A stretch of DNA of 7,731 bases from Acidobacteriota bacterium (GTDB taxonomy: Bacteria; Acidobacteriota; Terriglobia; Terriglobales; Acidobacteriaceae), in assembly GCA_003225515.1 (NCBI GenBank), contig QIAK01000178.1, forward strand, positions 4,579 through 12,309, in the 5' to 3' direction. The notes beneath the pieces are model-generated. The model was given only the letters and a program-made list of their open reading frames with translations. It had not been told where the DNA came from and did not search any database. The first letter of the stretch is position 1; every line of letters begins with the position of its first letter. Shown here in pieces: positions 1-6,133 of this stretch. A program made the translations under genes and the position numbers.

Positions 1-1
1 C

Positions 2-2287
2 GAACTAGGACGCTCCGGTTCCGCGGTCGTGAATGTTGCCACTAAGGCAGGCACGAACCGGGTGCACGGCTCAGCGTCTTTCTACGAACGAGATAAATCC
101 TTGCAGGCGGCGACCCCTGTCTTTAATCCAACCGAGGCAGGCATCTCGGCTCCTGCAGGAGACTCTCCACAATTCCGCCGCGAACAATACTCCGGAACAA
201 TTGGCGGTCCACTGGTTCGCGACAAGGCCTGGTGGTTTGGAGCCTTCGAATACCGCGACCAACTCGGCGGTGTTCTGGTGGGGACTCGCGATATGGCAGC
301 CCAGACGATCAACACGAGCTTCGCGTCGGAGCCGCTGACTGATCCCATGGGCACGCTGCGAGCAGACTGGAAGATTTCCGACAAAGACAATTTGAGCCTG
401 CATTATTCCATTGAAAGACTAGCCGCGACGGGTGCTGCCAGTTTCTTGTCGGGCCAACCCATCGGTTCGGCGTCAGAGCGTCAGAATCTCAACAACCATT
501 TCCAGACGTTTCAGGGTTCGTGGACGCGCGTGGTGAGTCCATCTCTGCTCAACCGAGTCAGCTACAGCTTCAATAACTTCATCAACGCGACCACACCGGA
601 ACTGGATTTTCCCAGCATGGCCGACGGATCGTCGTACCGCGTTCCCCAGCAAACCCGCCAGAAGCGTTCGCAGTTTGACGACAACGTCGACTGGGTTCGG
701 GGCAAGCACAATCTGCACTTTGGCGGCGAATTTCAACGGATCGGCGCGGACTTCAATCTGGGCGTGTTCCAGTCCGGCGTGATCCTGTTTGTCCAGGACT
801 TCGCGAATCAGGATCGCAATGGGGACGGCGTTATCGACGATAAAGATTTATTGTTCGCCGTCGCCATTCGCAGTGGAATTCCGGCAACAGCCCTGGTTGT
901 TCCCAATGCGGATAATAATCATGTGGCCGGATATTTTCAGGATGACTGGCGCGTTCATCCGCAGTTCACTCTAAATCTCGGCTTGCGTTATGAAATCGAC
1001 TCGGACGTGAACAATCTGGGGCATTACGACCAGATCAATCCGATTCTGCAGCCTTTTCTGCAAGGCTCACGACACAAGGCAGCTAACAATTGGGGACCAC
1101 GCCTGGGCTTCAATTGGGCGACCAGGAATACTGACTTCAGCGTTCACGGGGGCTATGGTATTTACTACGATCGGGTGACGCTCGAGATCGACTCGCTTGA
1201 GCGTGGACTGGACGGCCGCGCCCTTCCTATCAATGTCAGTCTGGGCAGCGCGAACTTTCTCGACAACAATGGAAACTTCATTCCCGGCCTGACGCCCACC
1301 TATCCCGACTCGCCCTTCAGCGGTCCCATTATCCCCGGCGCGGGCGGCGCCTCGGAAGGCATCACCATCATCGATAACAAGATGCGCAACCCAGTCGTGC
1401 AGCAGTTCAATCTGGGCATGCAATATTCGTTTGCGAAGAATTGGGTAGTCAAGGTCGATGGCATTCACGACCTGGGCACGCACTTCATCATAGGCGTGCC
1501 ACTTGGTTCCGTATTCAATCCCGCGTCGGGAGGCCCCGAGACGGTCACGGATCTGCAGTCCTCAGTTAACACGCATTACGACGCACTCTGGCTGACGGTC
1601 GATCATCGGTTCGCGCAACGTTTTCAGTTTCACAGCGCGTACTCCTTCTCGAAAGCTCTGAATTACGCCAACTACGATCAAATTCCCTTCGGCTATCCGC
1701 CGCTTGACCCCACCAACCTGCATCGTGAATATGGTCCCGCGCCTCAGGACCAGCGCCATCGTCTGGTGCTGCAAGGCACCGCGGACCTCCCCTTCCGCCT
1801 GCGCTTTTCGCCACTCTGGACGTATGCCTCGGGCGTTCCCATGGACATCCTCCTTGGGGATGGCAGCGGTGTGCGCGTCCCTGAACTGGGGCGCAACGCC
1901 GGTGGACGCCAATTCCACAGCGGCGCCGAACTCAACTCCTTTCTTACTCAACTCAACGCCGGCCTGGGCACAACCTTCCCGATGGTTTCTCCTGGGGCCC
2001 GCTTCAACGACACATTCAATTCATTTGATTTGCGACTGTCGCGCGAGTTTGCCTTGGGAGAGAGGTTTAAACTGCAGGCGTTCGGTGAAGTCTTCAACCT
2101 GTTCAACAAGACCAACATACTGGGAGTCGGCAACGAAAACTACTCGGGATATTTCAACGTGCTCGTGCCCGATCAAACGAATCCGGCAGTGTCTTCAGCC
2201 TTCGGACGGCCGGTCAGCACGGCAGGTGGCGTTTTCGGCTCCGGCGGCCCGCGTGCCTTCCAATTGGCGGCGAAGGTTACGTTTTAG
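2..2287 (+). CDS. Oar-like TonB-dependent outer-membrane receptor, 3' part (5' end outside window)
   Basis: The reading frame is open from the left edge, so the gene starts upstream; 761 residues are present. The first residues (ELGRSGSAVVNV, then TKAGTNRVHGSA) are the end of a plug domain. The block around QYSGTIGGPLVRDKAWWFG is the typical plug-to-barrel junction of the Oar-like family. The remainder is beta-barrel, including YFQDDWRVHPQFTLNLGLRYE-type and FGEVFNLFNKTN-type strands, and the protein ends in the aromatic residue (KVTF) expected of an outer-membrane barrel. Family members usually have a signal peptide and a carboxypeptidase-regulatory-like domain before the plug; these would lie in the missing part. 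An EF-hand-like loop (DRNGDGVIDDKD) is encoded at 812-847, probably in an extracellular loop. Such receptors bind or import large substrates, often carbohydrates or peptides, with TonB energy. The substrate cannot be told. No frameshift is seen. The family is confident; the ligand is unknown. Confidence 0.93.
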   Translation, partial: ELGRSGSAVVNVATKAGTNRVHGSASFYERDKSLQAATPVFNPTEAGISAPAGDSPQFRREQYSGTIGGPLVRDKAWWFGAFEYRDQLGGVLVGTRDMAAQTINTSFASEPLTDPMGTLRADWKISDKDNLSLHYSIERLAATGAASFLSGQPIGSASERQNLNNHFQTFQGSWTRVVSPSLLNRVSYSFNNFINATTPELDFPSMADGSSYRVPQQTRQKRSQFDDNVDWVRGKHNLHFGGEFQRIGADFNLGVFQSGVILFVQDFANQDRNGDGVIDDKDLLFAVAIRSGIPATALVVPNADNNHVAGYFQDDWRVHPQFTLNLGLRYEIDSDVNNLGHYDQINPILQPFLQGSRHKAANNWGPRLGFNWATRNTDFSVHGGYGIYYDRVTLEIDSLERGLDGRALPINVSLGSANFLDNNGNFIPGLTPTYPDSPFSGPIIPGAGGASEGITIIDNKMRNPVVQQFNLGMQYSFAKNWVVKVDGIHDLGTHFIIGVPLGSVFNPASGGPETVTDLQSSVNTHYDALWLTVDHRFAQRFQFHSAYSFSKALNYANYDQIPFGYPPLDPTNLHREYGPAPQDQRHRLVLQGTADLPFRLRFSPLWTYASGVPMDILLGDGSGVRVPELGRNAGGRQFHSGAELNSFLTQLNAGLGTTFPMVSPGARFNDTFNSFDLRLSREFALGERFKLQAFGEVFNLFNKTNILGVGNENYSGYFNVLVPDQTNPAVSSAFGRPVSTAGGVFGSGGPRAFQLAAKVTF

Positions 2288-2312
2288 GGATCGTGAGGTG
2301 CTGTCCAGCGGA

Positions 2313-2349
2313 CGGGTGCATCTCCTTGCAGAAATTTGCATAGCACCCG
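2313..2349 (+). terminator. Weak stem-loop after the receptor gene, possible terminator
   Basis: CGGGTGC (2313-2319) can pair with GCACCCG (2343-2349), a 7-bp stem with a 23-base loop that contains TGCA motifs able to pair with each other. It lies 26 bases after the receptor stop codon, which suits a terminator. There is no T-run after it, so a classical intrinsic terminator is not supported. It could be a processing signal or chance. Confidence 0.22.
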
Positions 2350-2360
2350 CGTAAAACCTC

Positions 2361-2389
2361 TTCCCGCGGTCGCCGATTCGCACTAGAAT
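2361..2389 (+). promoter_or_regulatory. Candidate sigma-70-type promoter for the glycosyltransferase
   Basis: TAGAAT at 2384-2389 matches the -10 consensus at five of six positions. The -35 place, 17 bases upstream (TTCCCG, 2361-2366), matches poorly. The predicted transcript would begin near 2396. That is downstream of the ATG at 2388, which overlaps the box, and fits translation starting at the GTG at 2454. Confidence 0.35.
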
Positions 2390-2444
2390 GGACGCGCCCG
2401 AAGGCGGGATGCCGTGCCCATCGCGGAGTTTCGCCGGTTCCTCC

Positions 2445-2449
2445 GGAGG
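2445..2449 (+). promoter_or_regulatory. Shine-Dalgarno GGAGG deciding the GTG start at 2454
   Basis: A perfect GGAGG lies four bases before GTG at 2454, slightly short spacing but usable. The alternative ATG at 2388 has no purine-rich site upstream. Starting at 2454 places the first Rossmann strand (VHVLVTAD) at the N-terminus, as is usual in this glycosyltransferase group. Confidence 0.5.
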
Positions 2450-2453
2450 TTGT

Positions 2454-3572
2454 GTGCACGTTCTCGTCACTGCCGACTCGCTCACCGGATCATGGAGCTA
2501 TGCTCGTGAGTTGGTGACCGGACTGGTCACGCGCGGCACGCGGGTTACGCTTGTCAGCTTCGGCGAAATTCCGCTTCCCGAACAAACTTCGTGGATGGAT
2601 CATCTGCACGGCCTCGACTACCGGCCTACCGCGTTTCATCTTGAGTGGATGCTGGAGGCGGAGGAGGACCTGCCGGAGTCCTCGGCTTTTCTGGCCACGC
2701 TGGTTCGCGAACTGAGGCCTGACATTCTGCATCTCAATCAATTTTGTTACGGGAACCTGCCGGTTGACGTGCCGCGAGTTGTGATGGCTCACGGCGATTT
2801 GATGACATGGAGGCATGCGGTTAAAGACCATACCTCGCGGCCAGCGCAGATTTCGCGTTGGTATCGCGAAACGGTCGCCGCAGGCCTGGCCGGCGCGGAT
2901 GCAGTCGTCACGCCTTCAGCATGGATGCTCGATCGCATCACAGCTTCTTACGGGCGTCCGCAACGCGGAGAAGTGATTTACCCCGGACGCAATCCCATCT
3001 TCTTCAATCCTTACGTGAGTAAAGACGATTGCGTGCTTGCCGTCGGCCGCCTAGTCGACGCGAGCAAGCAGGTTTTCCTTCTGACTCAGCAGCCTTATTC
3101 AGTTCCGGTTTGCATTGTGGGCGCCGAGCACACAGTGCCGGTGCCGCGCATTCCGATTCGTGCCGACGTGAAAGTTGCCACGCATGAAACGTCAGTGGCG
3201 ATCCGGGGTCCCCAGACCGAAGCGCAGTTGCGCGCGCTGTATAGTCGGGCCTCCATTTACGCTGCCACCGCGCGTTATGAACCCCTGGGCATGACCGCAC
3301 TGGAAGCGGCATTTTCTCGATGTGCCATTGTGGCTAACGACATTCCCAGCTTTCGCGAAATCTGGCAAGATGCGGCTCTTTACTTCCGCACCAACGATGC
3401 TGCCAGCCTTGCCGAAAATATACGCATGTTGAATGCCGACCGCGCCATGCGCCGCGCCTACGCCGAGTTGGCCTACTCCCGAGCTTGTGAGCGCTTCACT
3501 ACCAAACGCATGATCGATGAATGCCTGCAGCTTTACCGCAGCCTGACCTCAGTGCGCTCCGCCGCTGCGTGA
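2454..3572 (+). CDS. GT4-family (GT-B fold) glycosyltransferase
   Basis: The protein has 372 residues if it starts at GTG 2454 and 394 from ATG 2388. It should transfer a sugar from a nucleotide-sugar donor to an unknown acceptor in the cytoplasm or at the inner membrane face. The N-terminal domain opens with VHVLVTADSLTGSWSYARE and continues with a second strand, RVTLVSFG, typical of the acceptor half of GT-B enzymes. The linker DAVVTPSAWM leads into the donor half. There G198-R199 with D202 and K205 (GRLVDASK) match the conserved nucleotide-sugar contact region. E276 and E284 (EPLGMTALE) form the EX7E motif of retaining GT4 enzymes. The ending ERFTTKRMIDECLQLYRSL is a normal C-terminal helix. 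No signal peptide or membrane segment is seen. There is no sugar-biosynthesis neighbour to name the product. It is probably transcribed alone from the candidate promoter at 2384-2389. The family is sure; donor and acceptor are not. Confidence 0.88.
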   Translation: MHVLVTADSLTGSWSYARELVTGLVTRGTRVTLVSFGEIPLPEQTSWMDHLHGLDYRPTAFHLEWMLEAEEDLPESSAFLATLVRELRPDILHLNQFCYGNLPVDVPRVVMAHGDLMTWRHAVKDHTSRPAQISRWYRETVAAGLAGADAVVTPSAWMLDRITASYGRPQRGEVIYPGRNPIFFNPYVSKDDCVLAVGRLVDASKQVFLLTQQPYSVPVCIVGAEHTVPVPRIPIRADVKVATHETSVAIRGPQTEAQLRALYSRASIYAATARYEPLGMTALEAAFSRCAIVANDIPSFREIWQDAALYFRTNDAASLAENIRMLNADRAMRRAYAELAYSRACERFTTKRMIDECLQLYRSLTSVRSAAA

Positions 3573-3579
3573 AGCAATA

Positions 3580-3626
3580 GTCACGCGGTGACGGGGGACT
3601 CGATTTCCAGTTAAAGGACATCGAGT
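3580..3626 (+). terminator. Two small stem-loops after the glycosyltransferase, possible terminator
   Basis: GTCAC (3580-3584) and GTGAC (3588-3592) form a 5-bp stem with a three-base loop just after the stop codon. ACTCGAT (3598-3604) and ATCGAGT (3620-3626) form a second, 7-bp stem with a 15-base loop. Neither is followed by a T-run, so a Rho-independent terminator is only weakly supported. Confidence 0.25.
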
Positions 3627-3669
3627 ACATAGCCCTGAATGCACACCTACCCTCGGCCGTGATATCGTT

Positions 3670-3699
3670 AGCCTTACTAGAAACCCGTAAGGTTGGAGG
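3670..3699 (+). promoter_or_regulatory. Hairpin next to the ribosome binding site of the CDGSH gene
   Basis: CCTTAC (3672-3677) pairs with GTAAGG (3687-3692). A G-U pair and an A-U pair extend the stem to eight pairs (3670-3677 with 3687-3694) around a nine-base loop. The strong Shine-Dalgarno GGAGG (3695-3699) begins at the very next base, five bases before ATG 3705. In the mRNA the fold could affect ribosome access. Regulation is inference only, and I see no convincing promoter for this gene in 3573-3669. Confidence 0.35.
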
Positions 3700-3704
3700 A
3701 TTGA

Positions 3705-3941
3705 ATGGCTCAGGTAAAGATCACCGTTAGACCCAATGGCCCCTACCGCGTAGAGGCTCCGGAAGGTTCCATCGATCTCGTAGATGCGAACGGAACACCG
3801 TTCGATCTCACGGGCAAACCTGCCTTTTCGCTCTGTCGCTGCGGCGGGTCAGTTAACAAGCCGTTCTGCGATGGAACCCATAGCAAGATCGGTTTCCAGG
3901 GCGCCGAGTTGGCCGTAAAGAAAAATGAAGGGTCTTCGTAA
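3705..3941 (+). CDS. CDGSH-type iron-sulfur protein (mitoNEET-like domain)
   Basis: This small protein of 78 residues carries one complete CDGSH iron-sulfur domain. The ligands are visible: C44 and C46 (CRCG), then C55 and H59 in CDGTH, with the usual lysine-proline-phenylalanine (KPF) just before C55. This 3Cys-1His set binds a [2Fe-2S] cluster in known family members, which are redox-active and can pass on electrons or clusters. The N-terminal 43 residues (VKITVRPNGPYRVE, then IDLVDANGTPFDL) form the beta-rich part common to bacterial versions. There is no signal peptide or membrane anchor, so a cytoplasmic location is likely. The start is supported by GGAGG at 3695-3699. Unusually structured DNA lies on both sides: a hairpin before the ribosome site, and a palindrome plus a long hairpin after the stop. 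The partner protein is unknown. Family assignment is firm; physiological role is open. Confidence 0.93.
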   Translation: MAQVKITVRPNGPYRVEAPEGSIDLVDANGTPFDLTGKPAFSLCRCGGSVNKPFCDGTHSKIGFQGAELAVKKNEGSS

Positions 3942-3952
3942 GTAAGGCTTAC
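3942..3952. repeat. Palindrome GTAAGGCTTAC directly after the CDGSH stop codon
   Basis: GTAAG and CTTAC are perfect inverted arms around a single G. It begins at the base after the stop codon. The one-base centre is too tight for an RNA hairpin loop, so a protein-binding site is likelier than a terminator. The hexamer GTAAGG also occurs in the hairpin upstream of the same gene (3687-3692). Confidence 0.4.
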
Positions 3953-3960
3953 ATCCGGCA

Positions 3961-4015
3961 AAGCTTCACGGTACGCAGCAGTGCGCCTTTCGTATCAGTC
4001 TGTACCGTGGAGCTT
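3961..4015 (+). terminator. 14-bp stem hairpin between CDGSH and oxidoreductase genes
   Basis: AAGCTTCACGGTAC (3961-3974) pairs with GTACCGTGGAGCTT (4002-4015) over 14 positions, with one U-G wobble when read as + strand RNA and a 27-base loop. The stem starts 20 bases after the CDGSH stop, a usual place for a transcription end. The bases after it (CGTGCACGTCTTCTGTTTCG) are pyrimidine-rich but hold no clean T-run. It may instead be an attenuator, an mRNA-stabilising hairpin, or a cruciform or operator. The pairing is directly visible; the function is not. Confidence 0.5.
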
Positions 4016-4041
4016 CGTGCACGTCTTCTGTTTCGTATCAG
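3988..4041. repeat. Direct repeat TTTCGTATCAG, two copies 43 bp apart
   Basis: Identical 11-base copies lie at 3988-3998 and 4031-4041, start to start 43 bp, close to four helical turns. The first lies in the loop of the 14-bp hairpin and the second downstream of it. This could be a paired regulator site upstream of the oxidoreductase gene, or a remnant of a duplication. Confidence 0.4.
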
Positions 4042-4112
4042 GGCATTCCTTAAGGCATAGCGAAAATTGCGCAACTAGTGATCGCGCCTTCAGGGGTAGC
4101 GCAGAGTTCAGC

Positions 4113-4118
4113 GGAGGA
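4113..4118 (+). promoter_or_regulatory. Shine-Dalgarno GGAGGA deciding the GTG start at 4123
   Basis: GGAGGA ends four bases before GTG 4123. The alternative GTG at 4078 has no such site and would add 15 residues ahead of the Tat motif that do not look like a signal peptide. The start at 4123 gives an N-terminus with the twin arginine at residues 16-17, which is normal. Confidence 0.6.
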
Positions 4119-4122
4119 GATC

Positions 4123-6081
4123 GTGGATTCACGGGACCGGGAACTGGGAATGTATCGCAAGATCTCGCGCCGGGACTTTCTCAACGGCGTGGCGGTGACA
4201 GCAGGCGCAGCCATGATGCCATGGGATATTGTCGCCGCCGGTCTCGCTGACAATGATCCCGCGAAGTCCCCAGGCTACTATCCCCCTGCGCTCACAGGCA
4301 TGCGCGGCAGCCATCCTGGATCGTTCGACGTTGCCCACAGCCTTCGTGACGGTAGCTTCTGGGATTCTGCCGGCAAGCCTGAAGATACCGGCGAAACTTA
4401 CGACCTGATCATTGTGGGAGGCGGCATCAGTGGCCTTGCAGCCGCGCATTTCTATCGCAAGGCGGCCGGCGAAAAAGCCCGCATTCTTATCCTTGACAAC
4501 CACGATGACTTCGGCGGCCATGCCAAGCGGAATGAATTTCGCGTCGGTAATGCGTTTCGCCTCGGCTTTGGCGGCACCTTTTCGATCGAGAGCCCCGCTC
4601 CGTACAGCGCCGTTGCTAAGGGCGTGATTGAGGAACTCGGTATTGATGTTCCGTCGTACTCCAGATACTTCAACAAAAATCTTTATCGTTCGGCCGGGAT
4701 GCGGTCGAAGATTTTCTTCGATAAAGAAACCTTTGGCGCCGACAAGCTGGTCGTCAATTACAACCCGCGCGGAGGCGGCGAGAGCGAAGATGCAGCCGCC
4801 TTGTCGACCGAGTTGCTGAAGCAATTTCTGGCAGATGCACCCATCGCAGACCAGGCCAAGCGCGATCTGCAGCGCCTGATTCAGGAGCCGAAGGATTATC
4901 TTCCGGGGCTTACGTCCGATGAAAAGAAAGCCAGGTTGGCGCGAATCAGTTATGCCAATTTCCTAAAAGACATCGCGGGTGTGCATGAAGACATTGTCAA
5001 GCTGTACCAGACCCTGCCACACGGACTTTTCGGAGTTGGAATCGACGCAGTCTCTGCGCAAGATGCCTGGGGGCTCGATCTCCCCGGCTTTGATGGCATG
5101 AAACTGGATCCCGCGCCGGGGAAGGGAATGAACCGCGATGCCATACCGAACGAAGAAGCCGAGAAGTATTTCTTCCATTTTCCCGACGGCAATGCCACTA
5201 TCGCGCGCCTGCTGGTTCGCAAGTTGATTCCGGATGCTGTCCCGGGAAACTCGCTATCGGACGTGTTCCTGGCCAAAGCAAATTATTCCAAGCTGGACGA
5301 GTCCAATTCACCGGTTCGGATTCGGCTCAACAGCACTGCCGTGCGCGTGAAGCACCTGGGCGATTCCGCCACTGCCAAAGAAGTAGAAGTAAGCTACGCC
5401 CGCGGTGGCAAGGTTTATACGGCGAGGGCGAAGAATTCTATTCTGGCGTGCTGGCATGTCGTCATCCCATACATTTGTGAAGAACTTCCTGGCAAGCAGA
5501 AAGAGGCGTTGGCCTCCGCGCAGAAGGTGCCATTGCTTTACACCAACGTGGCTCTGCATAACTGGACGGCGTTTCAGAAAGTCGGAGCCAACGCCGTTTA
5601 CGCTCCCGGCATGTATCACTCATACGTGAATCTCGACTTGCCCGTGAGCATTGGCGGGTACGAGTGCGCGCGCAAGCCGGAAGAACCGATCATTGTGCAC
5701 ATGATGAAAGCGGCTTGCCATCCGGGACGGCCCGCTCGCCAACAGCACATAGCGGGCCGCATGGAGCTTTACACCACGACCTTTGAGACCATGGAGCGCA
5801 ACATTCGCGATCAGTTGGCCCGCACCTTCGGGCCGGGCGGCTTCGATCCTGCGCAAGACATCGCCGCCATCACCGTCAACCGCTGGCCTCATGGCTATGC
5901 CTATGAGTACAACTCTTTGTTCGACCAGTTCTGGCTCGAGGGTGGAGAGACTCCTTGCGAAGTTGCGCGTAAACCCTATGGCAGAATCGCAATCGCCAAT
6001 GCCGATGCCGGGGCCTATGCCTACACGGATGAGGCCATCAATCAGGCATGGCGCGCGGTGGGCGACATCACGAAAAGCTGA
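4123..6081 (+). CDS. Tat-exported FAD-dependent oxidoreductase, spermidine-dehydrogenase-like
   Basis: The protein has 652 residues from GTG 4123. The N-terminus carries a twin-arginine signal: S15-R16-R17-D18-F19-L20, then an alanine- and valine-rich stretch (NGVAVTAGAAMM), so it should cross the inner membrane folded with its cofactor. The dinucleotide fold follows: YDLIIVGGGISGLAAAHF with G99, G101 and G104 of GXGXXG, and D125 at the end of the second strand (ILILDNHDDFGGHAKRN), fitting FAD binding. The C-terminal GRIAIANADAGAYAYTDEA (from G620) resembles the second FAD-contact region of amine-oxidase-like flavoproteins. From memory of the family, the closest named relatives are bacterial spermidine dehydrogenases, but most members are annotated only as NAD(P)-binding or FAD-dependent proteins, so the substrate is inference. 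It lies 181 bp after the CDGSH gene, and the hairpin between suggests separate control. The frame is intact. It converges with the rhomboid gene. Confidence 0.88.
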   Translation: MDSRDRELGMYRKISRRDFLNGVAVTAGAAMMPWDIVAAGLADNDPAKSPGYYPPALTGMRGSHPGSFDVAHSLRDGSFWDSAGKPEDTGETYDLIIVGGGISGLAAAHFYRKAAGEKARILILDNHDDFGGHAKRNEFRVGNAFRLGFGGTFSIESPAPYSAVAKGVIEELGIDVPSYSRYFNKNLYRSAGMRSKIFFDKETFGADKLVVNYNPRGGGESEDAAALSTELLKQFLADAPIADQAKRDLQRLIQEPKDYLPGLTSDEKKARLARISYANFLKDIAGVHEDIVKLYQTLPHGLFGVGIDAVSAQDAWGLDLPGFDGMKLDPAPGKGMNRDAIPNEEAEKYFFHFPDGNATIARLLVRKLIPDAVPGNSLSDVFLAKANYSKLDESNSPVRIRLNSTAVRVKHLGDSATAKEVEVSYARGGKVYTARAKNSILACWHVVIPYICEELPGKQKEALASAQKVPLLYTNVALHNWTAFQKVGANAVYAPGMYHSYVNLDLPVSIGGYECARKPEEPIIVHMMKAACHPGRPARQQHIAGRMELYTTTFETMERNIRDQLARTFGPGGFDPAQDIAAITVNRWPHGYAYEYNSLFDQFWLEGGETPCEVARKPYGRIAIANADAGAYAYTDEAINQAWRAVGDITKS

Positions 6082-6133
6082 GCTGGCTTCTGCGGACAGC
6101 GGGGGGCGGCGGTCCCTATTCCATCAACCAGCG
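6082..6133. other. Short gap between convergent genes
   Basis: Fifty-two bases lie between the two convergent stop codons. GGAC (6094-6097) and GTCC (6112-6115) can pair across a G-rich loop, but the stem is short and no T-run follows on either strand. I see no good bidirectional terminator, so read-through into the opposite gene is possible. Confidence 0.4.

Noticed and set aside
29..31. GTG as the start of the TonB-dependent receptor
   Set aside because: The same frame is open to the left edge and the upstream residues ELGRSGSAV belong to the conserved plug end, so this is an internal valine.
1704..2354. Plus-strand open frame of 216 codons overlapping the receptor
   Set aside because: The receptor frame continues with normal barrel sequence through this region; the alternate frame is rich in Arg, Ser, Thr and Pro with no family resemblance.
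3655..3683. Promoter with TAGAAA (3678-3683) as -10 for the CDGSH gene
   Set aside because: There is no -35 match at the proper distance, and the hexamer lies in the loop of the hairpin next to the ribosome site, so a start there would leave the hairpin out of the transcript.
4078..4122. N-terminal extension of the oxidoreductase from GTG 4078
   Set aside because: It has no ribosome binding site and reads through the GGAGGA of the better start at 4123.
3981..4250. Plus-strand open frame of 89 codons between CDGSH and the oxidoreductase
   Set aside because: It crosses the repeats and runs into the Tat signal of the oxidoreductase in another frame, with no good ribosome site and no known domain.
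4129..4824. Minus-strand open frame of 231 codons
   Set aside because: It lies wholly opposite the oxidoreductase, whose protein motifs are clear; its translation shows no recognisable domain. Such antisense frames are common in GC-rich genes.
6082..6133. Bidirectional terminator between the convergent genes
   Set aside because: Only a 4-bp GGAC/GTCC pairing is visible, without a T-run on either strand.
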